64,000 nucleotides of DNA from Epiperipatus broadwayi (GCA_028023455.1 JAQFVV010000017.1:3021501-3085500); one strand, 5' to 3'. Shown: positions 34,286 through 44,749, counted from the stretch's first letter. Numbers and translations are program-made. Notes: generated by a model not told the origin, from the letters alone.

Positions 34286-34656
34286 TTTAGCCCTTGGAAT
34301 TGTTAATTAGTAATTGGTTTTCTGGAAATATCAAAAGTTAAAGTTATCACTGTTTATGTGGGTATAATTTCTTTATTTCTATTCATTACCAAATAAAAAA
34401 TCCATGAAAATATCTAATTCAGCATAATCATTTTCGACATGCAATATAAAAAAAAGCATTATCAAAACAAAAAACTCCCATTGCAGATTAATGTATCTTC
34501 TGAAAATATGGATTTAAATCTTTCTCCAAAATAAATGTTTATCCAATAGTTCATAATTTTAAAGCACTTTTAATTCACTAATATAGTTTGATTACATTTG
34601 TGCACCACTTTATATATAATACTACATATATTGGTTTTATCAACAACTTTTTTCCA

Positions 34657-34953
34657 TTAATAATTAACCTAATAAACATCACATGATCACATTTCCTATG
34701 CTTGCTTACATAGAGATAAAAGGTGGCTGCTGGAAGATTGCATTGGATCCTAAAATCTAGGTGCAGTGCTCTCAGATTTAAGGCTCCTCACTGATGAAGG
34801 CCACAAGCCAGAAACTAGTCTGGGGATATTGGATGAGTAGGCACTAGATGGGGATTTTATGCACAAGCTTTCTGGCATCCATTGATTACTCTGGCTTGCA
34901 CTGAGTGGCAATACATATAGAGAGTTTTTCCTGTCTTAATAATTAACCTAATA
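34657..34953 (+). mobile_element. Family A element with 18-bp flanking duplication
   Basis: The 18-bp repeat TTAATAATTAACCTAATA occurs at 34657-34674 and 34936-34953. The 261-bp insert starts with ACATCACATGATCACATTTC, carries the hammerhead at 34786-34825 and ends GAGAGTTTTTCCTGTC. The first 7 bases of the repeat also resemble the usual element end, so the true duplication may be about 11-18 bp. No ORF. Other copies: 26122, 27114, 29375, 45737, 47770, 52851 and 58490. Confidence 0.8.
34786..34825 (+). ncRNA. Hammerhead ribozyme, family A
   Basis: Stem I CCTCA (34786-34790) pairs with TGGGG (34821-34825), one wobble. Core CTGATGA (34791-34797). Stem II A-GGC-CACAA-GCC-A (34798-34810), three pairs with an unpaired A at each base of the stem. 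GAAA (34811-34814), stem III AC-TA-GT (34814-34819), cleavage base C34820. The A/A mismatch at the base of stem II and the two-base loop of stem III make it a weak hammerhead. Confidence 0.65.
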
Positions 34954-34954
34954 G

Positions 34955-35750
34955 TATATGGCACTATATTAAATACAATAGTAAAATGCAAAAACTGACT
35001 GATATAATCGTATCACACACTATTATTCAAATATGAATGTGAAATTATTTTTTCTTCTACACTTTTCTTTCTCCATGCAAGTGCAAAGTTACACAATATA
35101 GTTAAAATAACTTCATTTTTATTTCCTACATTCAGTAATTTGTTATTATATATTTAAACGTTGGATAACTGATCACTTTAAAATTTACATAACAATTTCT
35201 TTTATGAACTTATATGCACTCACCTTTGTTTGAAAAGCATAAATGTACATCACATGATTACTATTTTATATGCTTACACATGTTGTTAATAAGAGTACCC
35301 AACTATTCATAAAGTGGTGTCATCAAATAATCCATTGATTACAAAGACTTGCACCTGGTGACACTTCTGTATGGAGAGTTTGGTATTTATCATAAATGTA
35401 TGCTTGTGCTAGAGTTTATGTATATATGACAGACAACCTTTGCTCACCATGTTAAAATCATAGCTTCAGTCTATTATGTGCTGAGTTATAAATTGTTAAT
35501 AGAATAGTACAAACCTATTTATTCTACAGCAAGAAGGAGATAGAATCTCTTTAACCACTTGCAATGAAATACCTAATAAATTTTGAATTTACTATAATAA
35601 ATAATATATTATTATATAGCACAGACTGCATATATAATATTATAAAGAACATGTACATAATTGACTGAAGTCCTGGTGAGCAAAATTGGCTTATATATAA
35701 ATATACTCTAACCAAAATCACACTTTCCTTTATGTTTGCCATAATATCCT
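34955..35750. other. Unassigned with one family A fragment
   Basis: 35270-35395 is a decayed family A arm (GCTTACACATGTTGTTAATA, TTCTGTATGGAGAGTTTGG). The rest is unassigned. Confidence 0.4.
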
Positions 35751-35980
35751 ATAAATACAATTTATCCAAACTTCAAACACTTTTTAGAAAAACTCTTTAT
35801 TTGTACATACACCTACATTTCGACTGACTTGCAGTCTTCTTCAGAGAAAGTTTATTTAGAAGATAAAAATAAACTTGCTCTGAAGGAGACTGCAGGTCAA
35901 TCAAAACATAGGTGTATGTGTATGTACAAATAAAGAGTTTTGCTAAAAAGTGTTTGAAGTTTGGATAAATTGTATTTATA
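35751..35980. repeat. Long hairpin, family E, hammerhead-like core on both strands
   Basis: Arms 35751-35859 and 35868-35980 are near-perfect complements with an 8-base loop. Minus strand of the left arm: CTGAAGA-A-GACT-GCAAGTC-AGTC-GAAAT. Plus strand of the right arm: CTGAAGG-A-GACT-GCAGGTCA-ATC-AAAAC, more decayed. One extra A separates core and stem II in both. Confidence 0.65.
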
Positions 35981-36715
35981 ATATACTCTAACCATAAACA
36001 TGTATTTATACTTTTCGAGCTAAAGCTAGGGGCTAGTGCATCCAAATTCTTAAAGTACATAACCAGAGGTTTGTTCCTTCTTTATAATATTACATAAGCA
36101 GTTTGTGGTTATATAAATAATAGATTATTTATTACAATAAATAACAACTTGTTTATAAATAAAACAATCCAGTCAATATAAGAGCCTCTAACATGGAAAT
36201 TATAAATCCTCTAATTGATAAGTGTGTTATAGGCAATTTATAATTCTATTATTTTCTTTCCATACCTTTAAATCAACATGGCTCTGAATTCAAATCTGAA
36301 AGTTTGAACTGGCCAATGTAGATTCTAAATGATTAAGCCTGTTTATCTTGTCTTAAATAACTTATTTAACACATAATTTAACTTACATTTGTTTAGAAAG
36401 CCTAGGTTAAATGCATAATCTTTATTTTATTATTTTTTTAAATGCTTCTTTATTATGAGGATAATATTATAGTTATGTTTTACTTCATTTTATCATTATT
36501 AATACCTAATTATATCACTATTATTACATTTAGGTTATGTCAGTGTTCAGTATTGATATTTTGATATTAATTCCAATTTTATTTAAGATATACATATAGT
36601 TTATTTATATTCATAAATGAAATCGCAAATAGCCAACTTATATATCATTACTATTTTATTAATTAATTAATTAATATTATTTTCATTAATTTGTAGTATT
36701 TCTTTTACATAAAAA

Positions 36716-36930
36716 ATTTGCACACTTTTTAGAAATTTTTTTTAGATTGTATATATACATACATAATTCGATGTTTCGCCTGTCCTGCAGTCTTCCTCAG
36801 AAATTAAAAATAGGAGTGGCTCTGAGGAAAACTGCAGGAAAGTTGAAACATCAGATTGTGTGTGTATATATTCAATAAAAAAATTTTTTGCTTAAAAATA
36901 TTTAAAGTAAGGGGTGCAAATTTGTATTTA
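36716..36930. repeat. Hairpin repeat, family E, hammerhead-like core on both strands
   Basis: Arms about 36716-36796 and 36815-36928 are complementary with drift. Minus strand: CTGAGGA-A-GACTGCAGGACAGGC-GAAACATCG. Plus strand: CTGAGGA-A-AACT-GCAGGA-AAGTT-GAAACATC. Related to 35751-35980 (both have the GACTGCAGG stem) and flanked by the same TTTTTAGAAA/TAAAAA edge motif. Confidence 0.6.
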
Positions 36931-36934
36931 TATA

Positions 36935-37585
36935 AAATATTACAGCAAAATAAAGATGATGGTAGAATTAGTATTTCTTTTATTTTCAATCTCCACAGTC
37001 TTGACTACACATTATGATCTTATATTTCTATAAGATTAGAGTCTTGGTACTGGTATATTCATGTGTAGACGTGTGTGATGCTTTCTATATATTGTCAGAC
37101 AGTGCTATATTGTTATTACACATTATAAAATAAATTATATTGTTACAAAATAAGCCACACCAGGCGTGCAAATGTATAATTTCCATTACATGAAATTGGG
37201 AGCCAAATATAAAGTAAAAGTATTACTTGCGTTGGTACATAATTTTATTGTAGAAAATTGATTTTCCAATATGAGGCAGAATTTAGGCATAACATTACAA
37301 AATACTCATAATTTTATATTACACATACACACGTGTGTGTGTGCGTGTGTGTTTTTATAATTATGTATACTATATTTATAAGTAAAAAAGTATTTATAAT
37401 GCTCAAATTAAAAATTTTAGAATATAATATTGGAATATAGCATAGATAAAAAGTTTAACTGATACCCAAGTGTATCTGAGTGTGTAGATATTTCTTTCAA
37501 TTAATTGAATACTTATTGGAGTGGTATGGAAATTTTTAATTAAATTTGGCTTTCCAAATTTAATTAAATTTTTTCATAATATTCT
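36935..37585. other. Unassigned AT-rich sequence
   Basis: A short (CA)n/(TG)n palindrome lies at 37322-37352; otherwise nothing recognised. Confidence 0.35.
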
Positions 37586-37589
37586 TATT

Positions 37590-38850
37590 TGGGTCATTCA
37601 TCGAGATCCAGTTTAAACTGTACTTTTCCATTTCTTATCATTTCTTTTAAAATAATGTCAAATGAATCTTTTACCTTGTAGTTCTTTCACTAATATCAAT
37701 GTTACTTACTTGTATTCCCATCGATGTATTTGGCTTTCAACATCTCTTCGTTACTTTTAGCATACTTAAGGCCCATATTTTGCTATGTATTTTTATTTTA
37801 TTTATTAAGAAATCAAGTGTCAGATATATAACAGCAATAACAAAAGAATTCCTTTTCAAGCATATAAACATATTTCTTTTAATACTAATTTATTTTTAGC
37901 AAAAATGTTTCATCCAATCTTTTCTAGTTTATTACTTTCATTCTTTATTTATTGCTTTTTAATTCGCAAAATCATTAAACCTACTTTCATTTGATAACTC
38001 TTGTAACATTTCCTGGAGCTCTAATCAGCTCTCAATCTGTATTTTCAAAATAGTCACATCATTTGTAAAATGTAGACGACTTAAATAATCTCCATTTATT
38101 TTTATTCCCTTAATTTTTCATTTTAAGCCACGTAGTACTTTTTATAAAACTGCTTTAGAAAGTTATTCTCCCCTCTTCTTCAGAAGCTCTGGTTAGAGTG
38201 CTACCTTAAAATTCAATATTCAAAAATCTAAGGGTTTTGGTTCAATTCCCATGCTAATACTGCCAGTGATCAGGCCAGCAACACCTGAAGAAGAGGAGAG
38301 AATAATACCTCTTGAAACGTGCATATACTAACCAGTGTGTTATTATTAACAGTTGAAAGTATTTGAAATATTTAAATAAAGTTAATTTTTTCTGAAGACA
38401 TTGAATACTTATATTAGATGACGGAAATAATTCAATACATAAATACAACTAAAATACCATCATCACAAATGTACAGAAAATATACTATCATATACTCTGA
38501 TCAATGTGACTATATAGTCTAATCACTGTATTGCACTTTGAAAATTATTCTTCAGAAGATAATAATACTTCAGGTCTATATTTAAATGTTCCAAAGTTTT
38601 AATCACTGCCAAAATATTTATAGAATCAAATGTCTTTTTATAATCTACAAATTCATTATAAAATGATAACTCAACCTTGTTTTTTTTTTATCTTTCCTTC
38701 ATAATTAAATAAGATTTATCCAATAGTTTAAGTCAAAAAATTTATGTAGATTAGTTGTAATGATCTTAGTAAAAATTTTCTATAGATTTTTTATATCTTC
38801 TTTTCATTTTTCTTAAATATCAATACTGTTTCCATATTATTTCAATAAAA
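37590..38850 (-). pseudogene. LINE-A (RTE-like) remnant split by a composite SINE
   Basis: Minus-strand LINE-A sequence at about 37590-38155 (AACTCTTGTAACATTTCCTG, TCACATCATTTGTAAAATGT = decayed FADD region) resumes at about 38558-38850 (AATATTTATAGAATCAAATG, as at 28025). 38157-38550 is an insertion. Frames are destroyed. Confidence 0.55.
38157..38550 (+). mobile_element. Composite SINE: tRNA-like head plus hammerhead-like core
   Basis: The left end TCTCCCCTCTTCTTCAG is the inverse of a later CTGAAGAAGAGGAGAGA. Between them are a tRNA-like segment (about 38190-38270; GGTTTTGGTTCAATTCCCAT is B-box-like) and AGTGATCAGGCCAGCAAC. The hammerhead-like core is CTGAAGA, stem II AGAGG-(11 nt)-CCTCT, T, GAAAC (about 38286-38321). 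A tail follows (TTATTATTAACAGTTGAAAG, TAGATGACGGAAATAATTCA). A decayed sibling is at 50090-50340. Confidence 0.6.
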
Positions 38851-38851
38851 C

Positions 38852-39090
38852 AGGAGCAAACTATCCACACAGTACTGCTACCCAGTGCAAACGATAGTAA
38901 TCAGTGGGTGCAAGAAAGATTGTGCATAAATTCACTATCTGTTCTTACTCATTCAATATCCTTAGATTAGTTTCTAGCTTGTGGCTTTCATTAATGAGGA
39001 GCCTTGGATCTCACAGTGGGCCAGTTGCTTTTTTTGCTTGGAAAGCAGCTACGCTAATCACTAGGCCACCAACGTTTGACAAGGGCTAAT
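38852..39090 (-). mobile_element. Family A fragment joined to a tRNA-Gly(TCC) SINE
   Basis: 38852-39012 is a family A arm (AAACAGGAGCAAACTATCC, GTGGCTTTCATTAATGAGGA; the core is CATTAATGAAAGCCACAAGC on the minus strand, decayed). At 39016-39076, minus strand, AACGTTGGTGGCCTAGTG, ATTAGCGTAGCTGCTTTCC and AAGC is a tRNA-Gly(TCC)-like head whose 3' part is lost. Either a SINE landed in family A or the two were joined on insertion. Confidence 0.55.
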
Positions 39091-39250
39091 GTTTTTTAAC
39101 CAAAAAAGGATAGAGAACAAAAAGTCAAAAATTTGACGAAATTTGCAGTAATTTCAAAAACATTTGGTGAATTCTAAGGAATAAAATTTTAACCAATTAT
39201 TTTTTATTATATAAAAACAAATATATGGATTGTATATATATATAAATATG

Positions 39251-39537
39251 CAAAACCATAAAACAATACAATACTAGATTAAATTCAAAAATTTTACCAA
39301 AATCCTTTCACAACCATGGTTTCATCTACTACAAATAGACCTTCTCAAGTGAAAATCAAACTATAAGAAATAACAAATATATACACACAATCAAACCTTC
39401 CCATAATTCATTTGTTATTTCTTATAGTTTGATTTTCACTTGAGAAGGTCTATTTGTAGTAGATGAAACCATGGTTGTGAAAGAATTTTGGTAAAATTTT
39501 TGAATTTAATCTAGTATTGTATTGTTTTATGGCTTTG
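39251..39537. repeat. Long near-perfect hairpin, family F
   Basis: Arms 39251-39378 and 39410-39537 (128 bp each) are nearly identical in inverse, with a 31-base loop. Plus strand of the right arm: CTTGAGAAG, GTCTA-TTTGTAG-TAGAT, GAAACCATGGTTGTG; stem II and an ACC/GGT stem III pair, though the first core block is altered. This is the best kept family F copy and one of the most stable predicted hairpins in the window. Confidence 0.75.
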
Positions 39538-39907
39538 TATTTTTATTTTTGCTAGTATAGTGTTAGGCAGGTTTGGTGTTATATATATATTAAAAATAAT
39601 AATTGTTAATTATAATTACTATTTGTGTGAATGTCTGGAGGTATATGTGTTTATAAAGAGAGAGGGTAAAACGTGTACTAGTGAAAGTGCTAAAAGGTGT
39701 AAAAATTAAGATTAAAAATTGCTTTGTAATTAGTTTTTTTCTGAAATATTGCAAGAGTTATCAAATGGAAATAATAAAGTAGAACTAAAGTAGGGTGTTC
39801 ATACGTCAATTTTTTTCTGGATTTGTCCCAGTTTTATTTCACTTGGCCTAGGTTCCCAACATATTCTTTTAGGTTAGTTAATTGTCTTGGTTTTCATAAC
39901 TATTTAT

Positions 39908-39983
39908 TTTTATTTTTTAATCTTTAAATTAATATTTATCCCATTTTTATTTTTTAATCTTTAAATTAATATTTATCCCATTT
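39908..39983. repeat. Perfect tandem duplication of about 38 bp
   Basis: The unit TTTTTAATCTTTAAATTAAT plus ATTTATCCCAT is repeated twice without change, so the duplication is recent. Confidence 0.8.
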
Positions 39984-40279
39984 AATATTTTACGAATAAT
40001 TTTTTGATTGGTTAATTAGTAATTTTCCCATAATGCAAGTGGCTCCCCATTATTTTGGTAAGTTAGTAATACATGATTTCAATTTGTGATTTTGTTTTAA
40101 TAGATAATATATGTATACAAACAATAATCTTTCACTTTTATTTATATTATAAAATGTTTGTGATATAAATGTGATTATATGTTTGTGACTTTTTTATTTC
40201 ATACTGAAATATACTGTAATCTGCAATGAAGTTATTTGTTTATCATTGTTGTGTGTCCTAGTTAGGCCCTATGGAAATA

Positions 40280-40990
40280 TAGATACCTTAGACTAAAGGT
40301 AAATGTTAAAAAGACTAAAGTAATGTTCAATGGATTTTCTGAAAAAAATAAAATAAAGATTGATAATGATGAGTTAGAAAAAGTTAACATCTATAAATAT
40401 CTTAGTCAGACTATTACTTCAGGTGGAAACATAATGAATAAAATTAATCATAGAATTAAACCTGATTGGAATATTTTTGAAAAAATAATTTAATATTAAA
40501 AAGTAATATGCCTATGTGTTTGAAAAGGAAGGTTTTTAATAAATGTGTTTTACAAGTTCTTACTTATGGATATGAGACTTGGACACTTAATAGAAGAGCA
40601 ATACAAAGATTTCAGACCACTCAAAGAAGTATGGAGAGATGCATGTTAGGAGAAACAAGAAGAGATTGAAAATGAAACACATGGATAAAAGAACAAACAG
40701 GTGTTACTGACATCATTGAAATAATTAAGAGACGGAAGTGAAGTTGGATTGGGCATATTGCTAGAAAAGATGATAATATGGACAGTTGAAATCTTAAACT
40801 GGATTCCAAGAGATTATAAAAGACCTAGGAAGAGACCACATGTGAGATGGAAGAATGAAATAAGAAGGTGTGCTGAAGTGATTTGGAGAAGCGAGGTTAG
40901 AGATCAGACACAGATTAAACTTGGAGAGATCTTCATCCTTAAGTGAATTAGCAATGGTTGAAAATGAAAATAATGATAAAGAATTACTTT
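40280..40990 (+). pseudogene. LINE-A (RTE-like) ORF2 C-terminal half
   Basis: Plus-strand translation in broken frames: VNVKKTKVMFNGF (after the RT palm), VNIYKYLSQTITSGGN, INHRIKPDWNIFEK, NMPMCLKRKVFNKCVLQVL and TYGYETWTLNRRAIQRFQT, EQTGVTDIIEIIKRRK, then WIGHIARKDD, WIPRDYKRPRKRPHVRW and CAEVIWRSEVRDQTQIKL. This ordered series is characteristic of RTE-like elements. The frame has stops (for example after IFEK) and a shift near 40785. The 3' end has ATG/AATGATA-rich tail sequence. A working copy would carry an N-terminal endonuclease, absent here. Confidence 0.8.
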
Positions 40991-41040
40991 TCCAATGAGC
41001 ACATTTATATATTATATATGTATATTAAATTATCATATCA

Positions 41041-41110
41041 ATGGCATAGTACAATGGTAGAGTATCTGATTCCGAAGTAACAAAGTTTGGATTGATTGCA
41101 GTTCTGCACT
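41041..41110 (+). repeat. tRNA-like sequence
   Basis: ATAGTACAATGGTAGAGTAT (A-box-like), CTGATTCCGAAGTAACA (anticodon-arm-like) and GGATTGATTGCAGTT (weak B box). The arms pair poorly, so it is a tRNA-derived remnant at most. Confidence 0.35.
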
Positions 41111-41429
41111 TTTGATTCTCTACCCTTTTATGAACAATAATGGAATTTTGATTATTTTTTCAATGATAGGAATAGCACTCAAGGCAATACAATATTATAA
41201 TAATGTAACACAATCTCAACCAACCATCACTTAGATACACTTAACTGTTGTTAGGAAAATTTGGTGAGACCTGCTAACTTCTTAACACAATTTAATCGCT
41301 TGACCTGAAAACATAATTATAAACTTCAAATATATACATCAAAAGAATATTATTATATAATGGCAGCACATCTTAACAGACAAATAGAATTGGGATTTTT
41401 TTTAAAAATTCCAAACAAGTTTAGGACTG

Positions 41430-42095
41430 TTTCTTAGTCATCAGTTCAGCGTATAATATTCTGTAGTATATATTTTACTACTCCACTCTCATACTGATTT
41501 CTATCTGCTTTTAACATCTTGTGGAGGAATATAATCATAAACATGTGACCAAAGACATGCGAAAAAGATGCATAGTCTCCCAAATGCACATATCATGCTC
41601 AACCAGCAATCATCAATTGGCCTAGATCAAATTTTCATATGCATATCTTTATCCTTTTTCCGTTTTTATATATAGATAGCCAATTACTACAGTTTAATTG
41701 ATGTGTCAAACTTACTGCCCTTAACAACTTTGATATAAACCACTCGATGGAAGTATATTCATTATTTTTATTAGTCATTCATTAGACTAGAGATTATCCA
41801 CTTAATGAATAATATTTCTGTAGTGTAATTTCCACTGCGCCGCTCTCACGCAATGTAGGGACTGGTTTCTATCGGTTTTTAACACCTTGTGGTTGGATAT
41901 AATCCGAAACATAGGCATTTTGGGGATCACATCTTCGGTCATATGTTTATGATTACACCCCTCCACAAGAAAGAAATCAGTCCGTAGCTTGCGTGAGAGT
42001 GGTGTAGTGACAATTACACTACAGAAATATTAGTCACTTAAGTGGATAATTTCTAATCTAATGAATGGCTAATAAAGATTATTAATTAGTTCAAT
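41430..42095. repeat. Family G repeats (fold-back) with a family B fragment
   Basis: 41445-41560 and the pair 41774-41930 / 41935-42095 share TATTTCTGTAGTGTAAT, GCTCTCACGCAA and CTTGTGGAGGAATATAATC. The latter pair is inverted. On the plus strand about 41890-41920: CTTGTGG, TTGGAT-ATA-ATCC, GAAACATAGG, a stem plus GAAAC like a diverged hammerhead. 41565-41640 (minus) is family B: GCCAATTGATGATTGCTGG, core decayed. Confidence 0.55.
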
Positions 42096-42289
42096 GGGTT
42101 TCTGATTTTGTTAGAGCTACAGGGTAAAACAAAGAAAACAATTTCACTACGCCGTCCGATAGTTTTTCTTAACCGTTCTTTTTAAAAAACTGTAGAATCT
42201 GACAGTGGTCTATTTAAAAGCGATTTTGAGTTTTTTCTTGTATATAGACAAGATCATTAATGTGAAGAATAGTTAAAATACGTTTTTAA

Positions 42290-42835
42290 ATCAAATTGAG
42301 TGGGTGTTTGCACGTGCATATTCTGCATAATCTATTTTAATACATTGTACAGGCTTACACCTGCATTTATATATGTAATATATGCGGGATTCGAACTCAG
42401 CCTTTCACACGACCTACAACTCTCAGTGCCATCTTATATTGCTGACTCACCCGATCACCCACATGTTGAAAAGATAAATAATCACCAATAGAGGTATTTC
42501 GTGCTAAACCAGCACTCATCAGTTGGTTCAGATTACCATCTCCACGCATATATACAATTAGTACTCAGCTTTATATTAAGATAACCAATCTTCATACTTT
42601 AATGAGTGCTGGTTTAGCACGAAATACGTATATTGGTGATTATTTATCTTTTCAACATGTGTGTGGTCAGGTGAGTCAACAATATAAGATGGCACTGAGA
42701 GTTGTGTGAAAGTCTGAGTTCGAATCCCGCATATATTACATATATAAATGCAGGTGTAAACTTGTACAAGGTATTAAAATAGATTATGCAGAATATGCAC
42801 GTGCAAACACACTCAATTTGATTTAAACACGCATT
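42290..42835. mobile_element. Family B fold-back element
   Basis: Left arm (minus orientation) 42290-42526 and right arm (plus) about 42600-42835 are near-identical in inverse: TGCACGTGCATATTCTGCAT against ATGCAGAATATGCACGTGCA. Each arm has a B-box-like GAGTTCGAATCCCGC-type motif (plus strand at about 42717), the ACATATATAAATGCAGGTG tail and a hammerhead. The left-arm hammerhead is whole (42485-42526). The right arm lacks CTGATGA and starts at ATGAGTGCTGGTTTAGCAC, then GAAATACGTATATTGG, with a better stem III (ATA-CG-TAT). About 73 bp of spacer separates the arms. Confidence 0.75.
42485..42526 (-). ncRNA. Hammerhead ribozyme, family B, complete core
   Basis: Minus strand, 42526 to 42485: stem I CCAA, core CTGATGA, stem II GTGCT-GGTTT-AGCAC, GAAA, TACCTC, T-A at the cleavage position, stem I TTGG. 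Only the outer pair of stem III is kept here (ATACCTCT), while the facing right-arm copy has ATACGTAT, which pairs fully, so the change is recent. Cleavage would follow the A before TTGG. Confidence 0.7.
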
Positions 42836-42839
42836 TTAA

Positions 42840-43690
42840 CTATTCTTCACATTAATGGTTTTCGTATTTTTTTTTTGTTAAATAGTTTTTTTTTAATGTA
42901 GATTTTAAAATATGTTTTTGATTTAATAATCTAATTAATTTGATGATTAAACGGATAATTCTTCATGTCGCAGCTCTAATACCACAGTCCCCCTGTAAAG
43001 TAATTATTACAAAAGTACATATCTAATATGAAAAAAAATTTACTTTAACCATTGTTCGTGCAGGAGACTGGACCAAGCTCAGCGCTCCGCCGAGTATCAT
43101 AACCTTCTATTTTTTTTTAATTATATTTATAAACAAATGACAATGTTCTATTATAAAAACATTTGAAATGAATAAGTTTATTTTTAGTTTTAACTAAATA
43201 AGTATTTGTTTATACGCTCGCGATTCTTATTTATTAGTCACGCATTAAATTATTTTTAAAATATGTCTCGCCCTCGTCCCCCCTCTTTTTTAAATCTGAT
43301 TAATATTTTTAACTTGGCATCACTATTTACACATTACTATGACAACACCATATTGTAGTAATTCATATTTGTAACTGGCAATAAGCTAGTCTAAAATAAC
43401 TCTGAATGAATAGATTATCTTTTGTCATGGAATGCTCTTACAATATAAAATATATATACTTGGTTTTTTTTATTCATTTTATTTTACGTAGCAATCCTTT
43501 GGAAGCTTTTATTTCTAACTACTGGGATAAAGTTGTAATTCCACTCTTTCTTTGACTCAAATAATATACGTAATTAATAATAAGATATGCTTACGCATTT
43601 TAGCACAGTTATGGTAGTGGAATCATAAAGATTCTAAGATCGATTTCTGGATGAATAAAGTACGTAAACAACTATAATAAATAAATATTA
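42840..43690. other. Unassigned sequence
   Basis: No recognised gene. 43060-43095 and 43250-43290 are locally richer in C and G. Nothing specific seen. Confidence 0.3.
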
Positions 43691-43699
43691 ATGAATAAA

Positions 43700-44060
43700 G
43701 ACTTGGACATTTAACCAAAGAGCAATACAGAGACTTCAGACCACTCAACAAAATATGGAAAGCTACATGTTAGGAGTAACAAAAAGAAATAAAAAACAAA
43801 ATACATTGATGAGAGAACAAACAGGTATTACTGTCATCATTGAAAGGATCAAGAGATTAAAGTTTGGTTGGGCTGGACATATTGCTAGAAGCGATGATAA
43901 TAAATGGGCAGTTAAAATCTTAAACTGGATTCCAAAAGATTGTAAAAGACCTGGAAAGAGACCACAAGAGAGATGGATGGATGCTGAGTAAAGTGGAGAA
44001 GAAAGGCTAGAGATTGGAGAGGTAGATTCAAGTTGAAAAAAATCTTCATCTTATTAGTCG
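43700..44060 (+). pseudogene. LINE-A (RTE-like) C-terminal fragment
   Basis: Plus frame 43755-43991 encodes GVTKRNKKQN, EQTGITVIIERIKRLKFGWA, GHIARSDDNKWAVKILNWIP and CKRPGKRPQERWMDAE. A stop or slip follows, then WRRKARDWRGRFKLKKIFI can be read in another frame to the end. Upstream 43700-43754 gives TWTFNQRAIQRLQTTQQNM. The 3' end is GAAAATAATGATGATGAAAG. Confidence 0.8.
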
Positions 44061-44069
44061 AAAATAATG

Positions 44070-44655
44070 ATGATGAAAGTACAAAAAAATCTCAGAGTAG
44101 TCAAATAACATTTGTGTAAAATATCACATTTTATACTATAATGCTTAGATAAAATTGCTTTAAAATAGGCAACAGAGAGATTAAGGCTTTTTTAACACCC
44201 CCTAATAAAGGATTAGATTAAAAAACATAGGTTTTATCAATCCTGCCAAGTGTTATCATTTTACTTTTTACTAACAATAATTAATATCCATTTACGAACT
44301 CATACCGAATGATTAACTGGATTTGCTGTGGATTAGTTAATTGGGGAAAAAATTCTGAGCTTGAAAAAAACTGAAGTTTATTCTACTTGGATTTGAATTT
44401 AAGTATTTTTAAATATAATTAGCAATGCCAACTGATATGACAGTATAATAATTAGTACAATTAACATACTATAAACTTAACCTGGAATTTTCAACATGTG
44501 CAGTTTTAGAAGTTTTGTTTAACAGAATATCATGTAGGAAGTTTTTATTCTTATTAGCTAATACTGCCTTAGAATTACAATATATTTTTGTTTTTAAAAG
44601 GAAATGTTTCAAACTATATATAAATTGTTCAAATATCTGCTTTTGAAAACTACTC
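44070..44655. other. Unassigned AT-rich sequence
   Basis: No gene or repeat recognised. Confidence 0.35.
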
Positions 44656-44659
44656 AAAA

Positions 44660-44748
44660 GCGTTGGTAGCCTAGCTTAGCATAGCTGCCTTCCAAGCATC
44701 TGGCCCGTGTTCGCTTCCCGGTCCACACTTTGACATCTAAAAAAAAAG
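44660..44748 (+). mobile_element. tRNA-Gly(TCC)-derived SINE
   Basis: GCGTTGGTAGCCTAGC, GCATAGCTGCCTTCCAAGC (TCC anticodon loop), then GTGTTCGCTTCCCGG (B box), CACACTTTGACATCT and nine A. Same structure and tail motif TTTGACAT as 443-561. Arms are imperfect and no target duplication is obvious. Confidence 0.7.
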
Positions 44749-44749
44749 A

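Noticed and set aside
41041-41110. Functional tRNA gene
   Set aside because: Arms do not pair well enough and the B box is weak.
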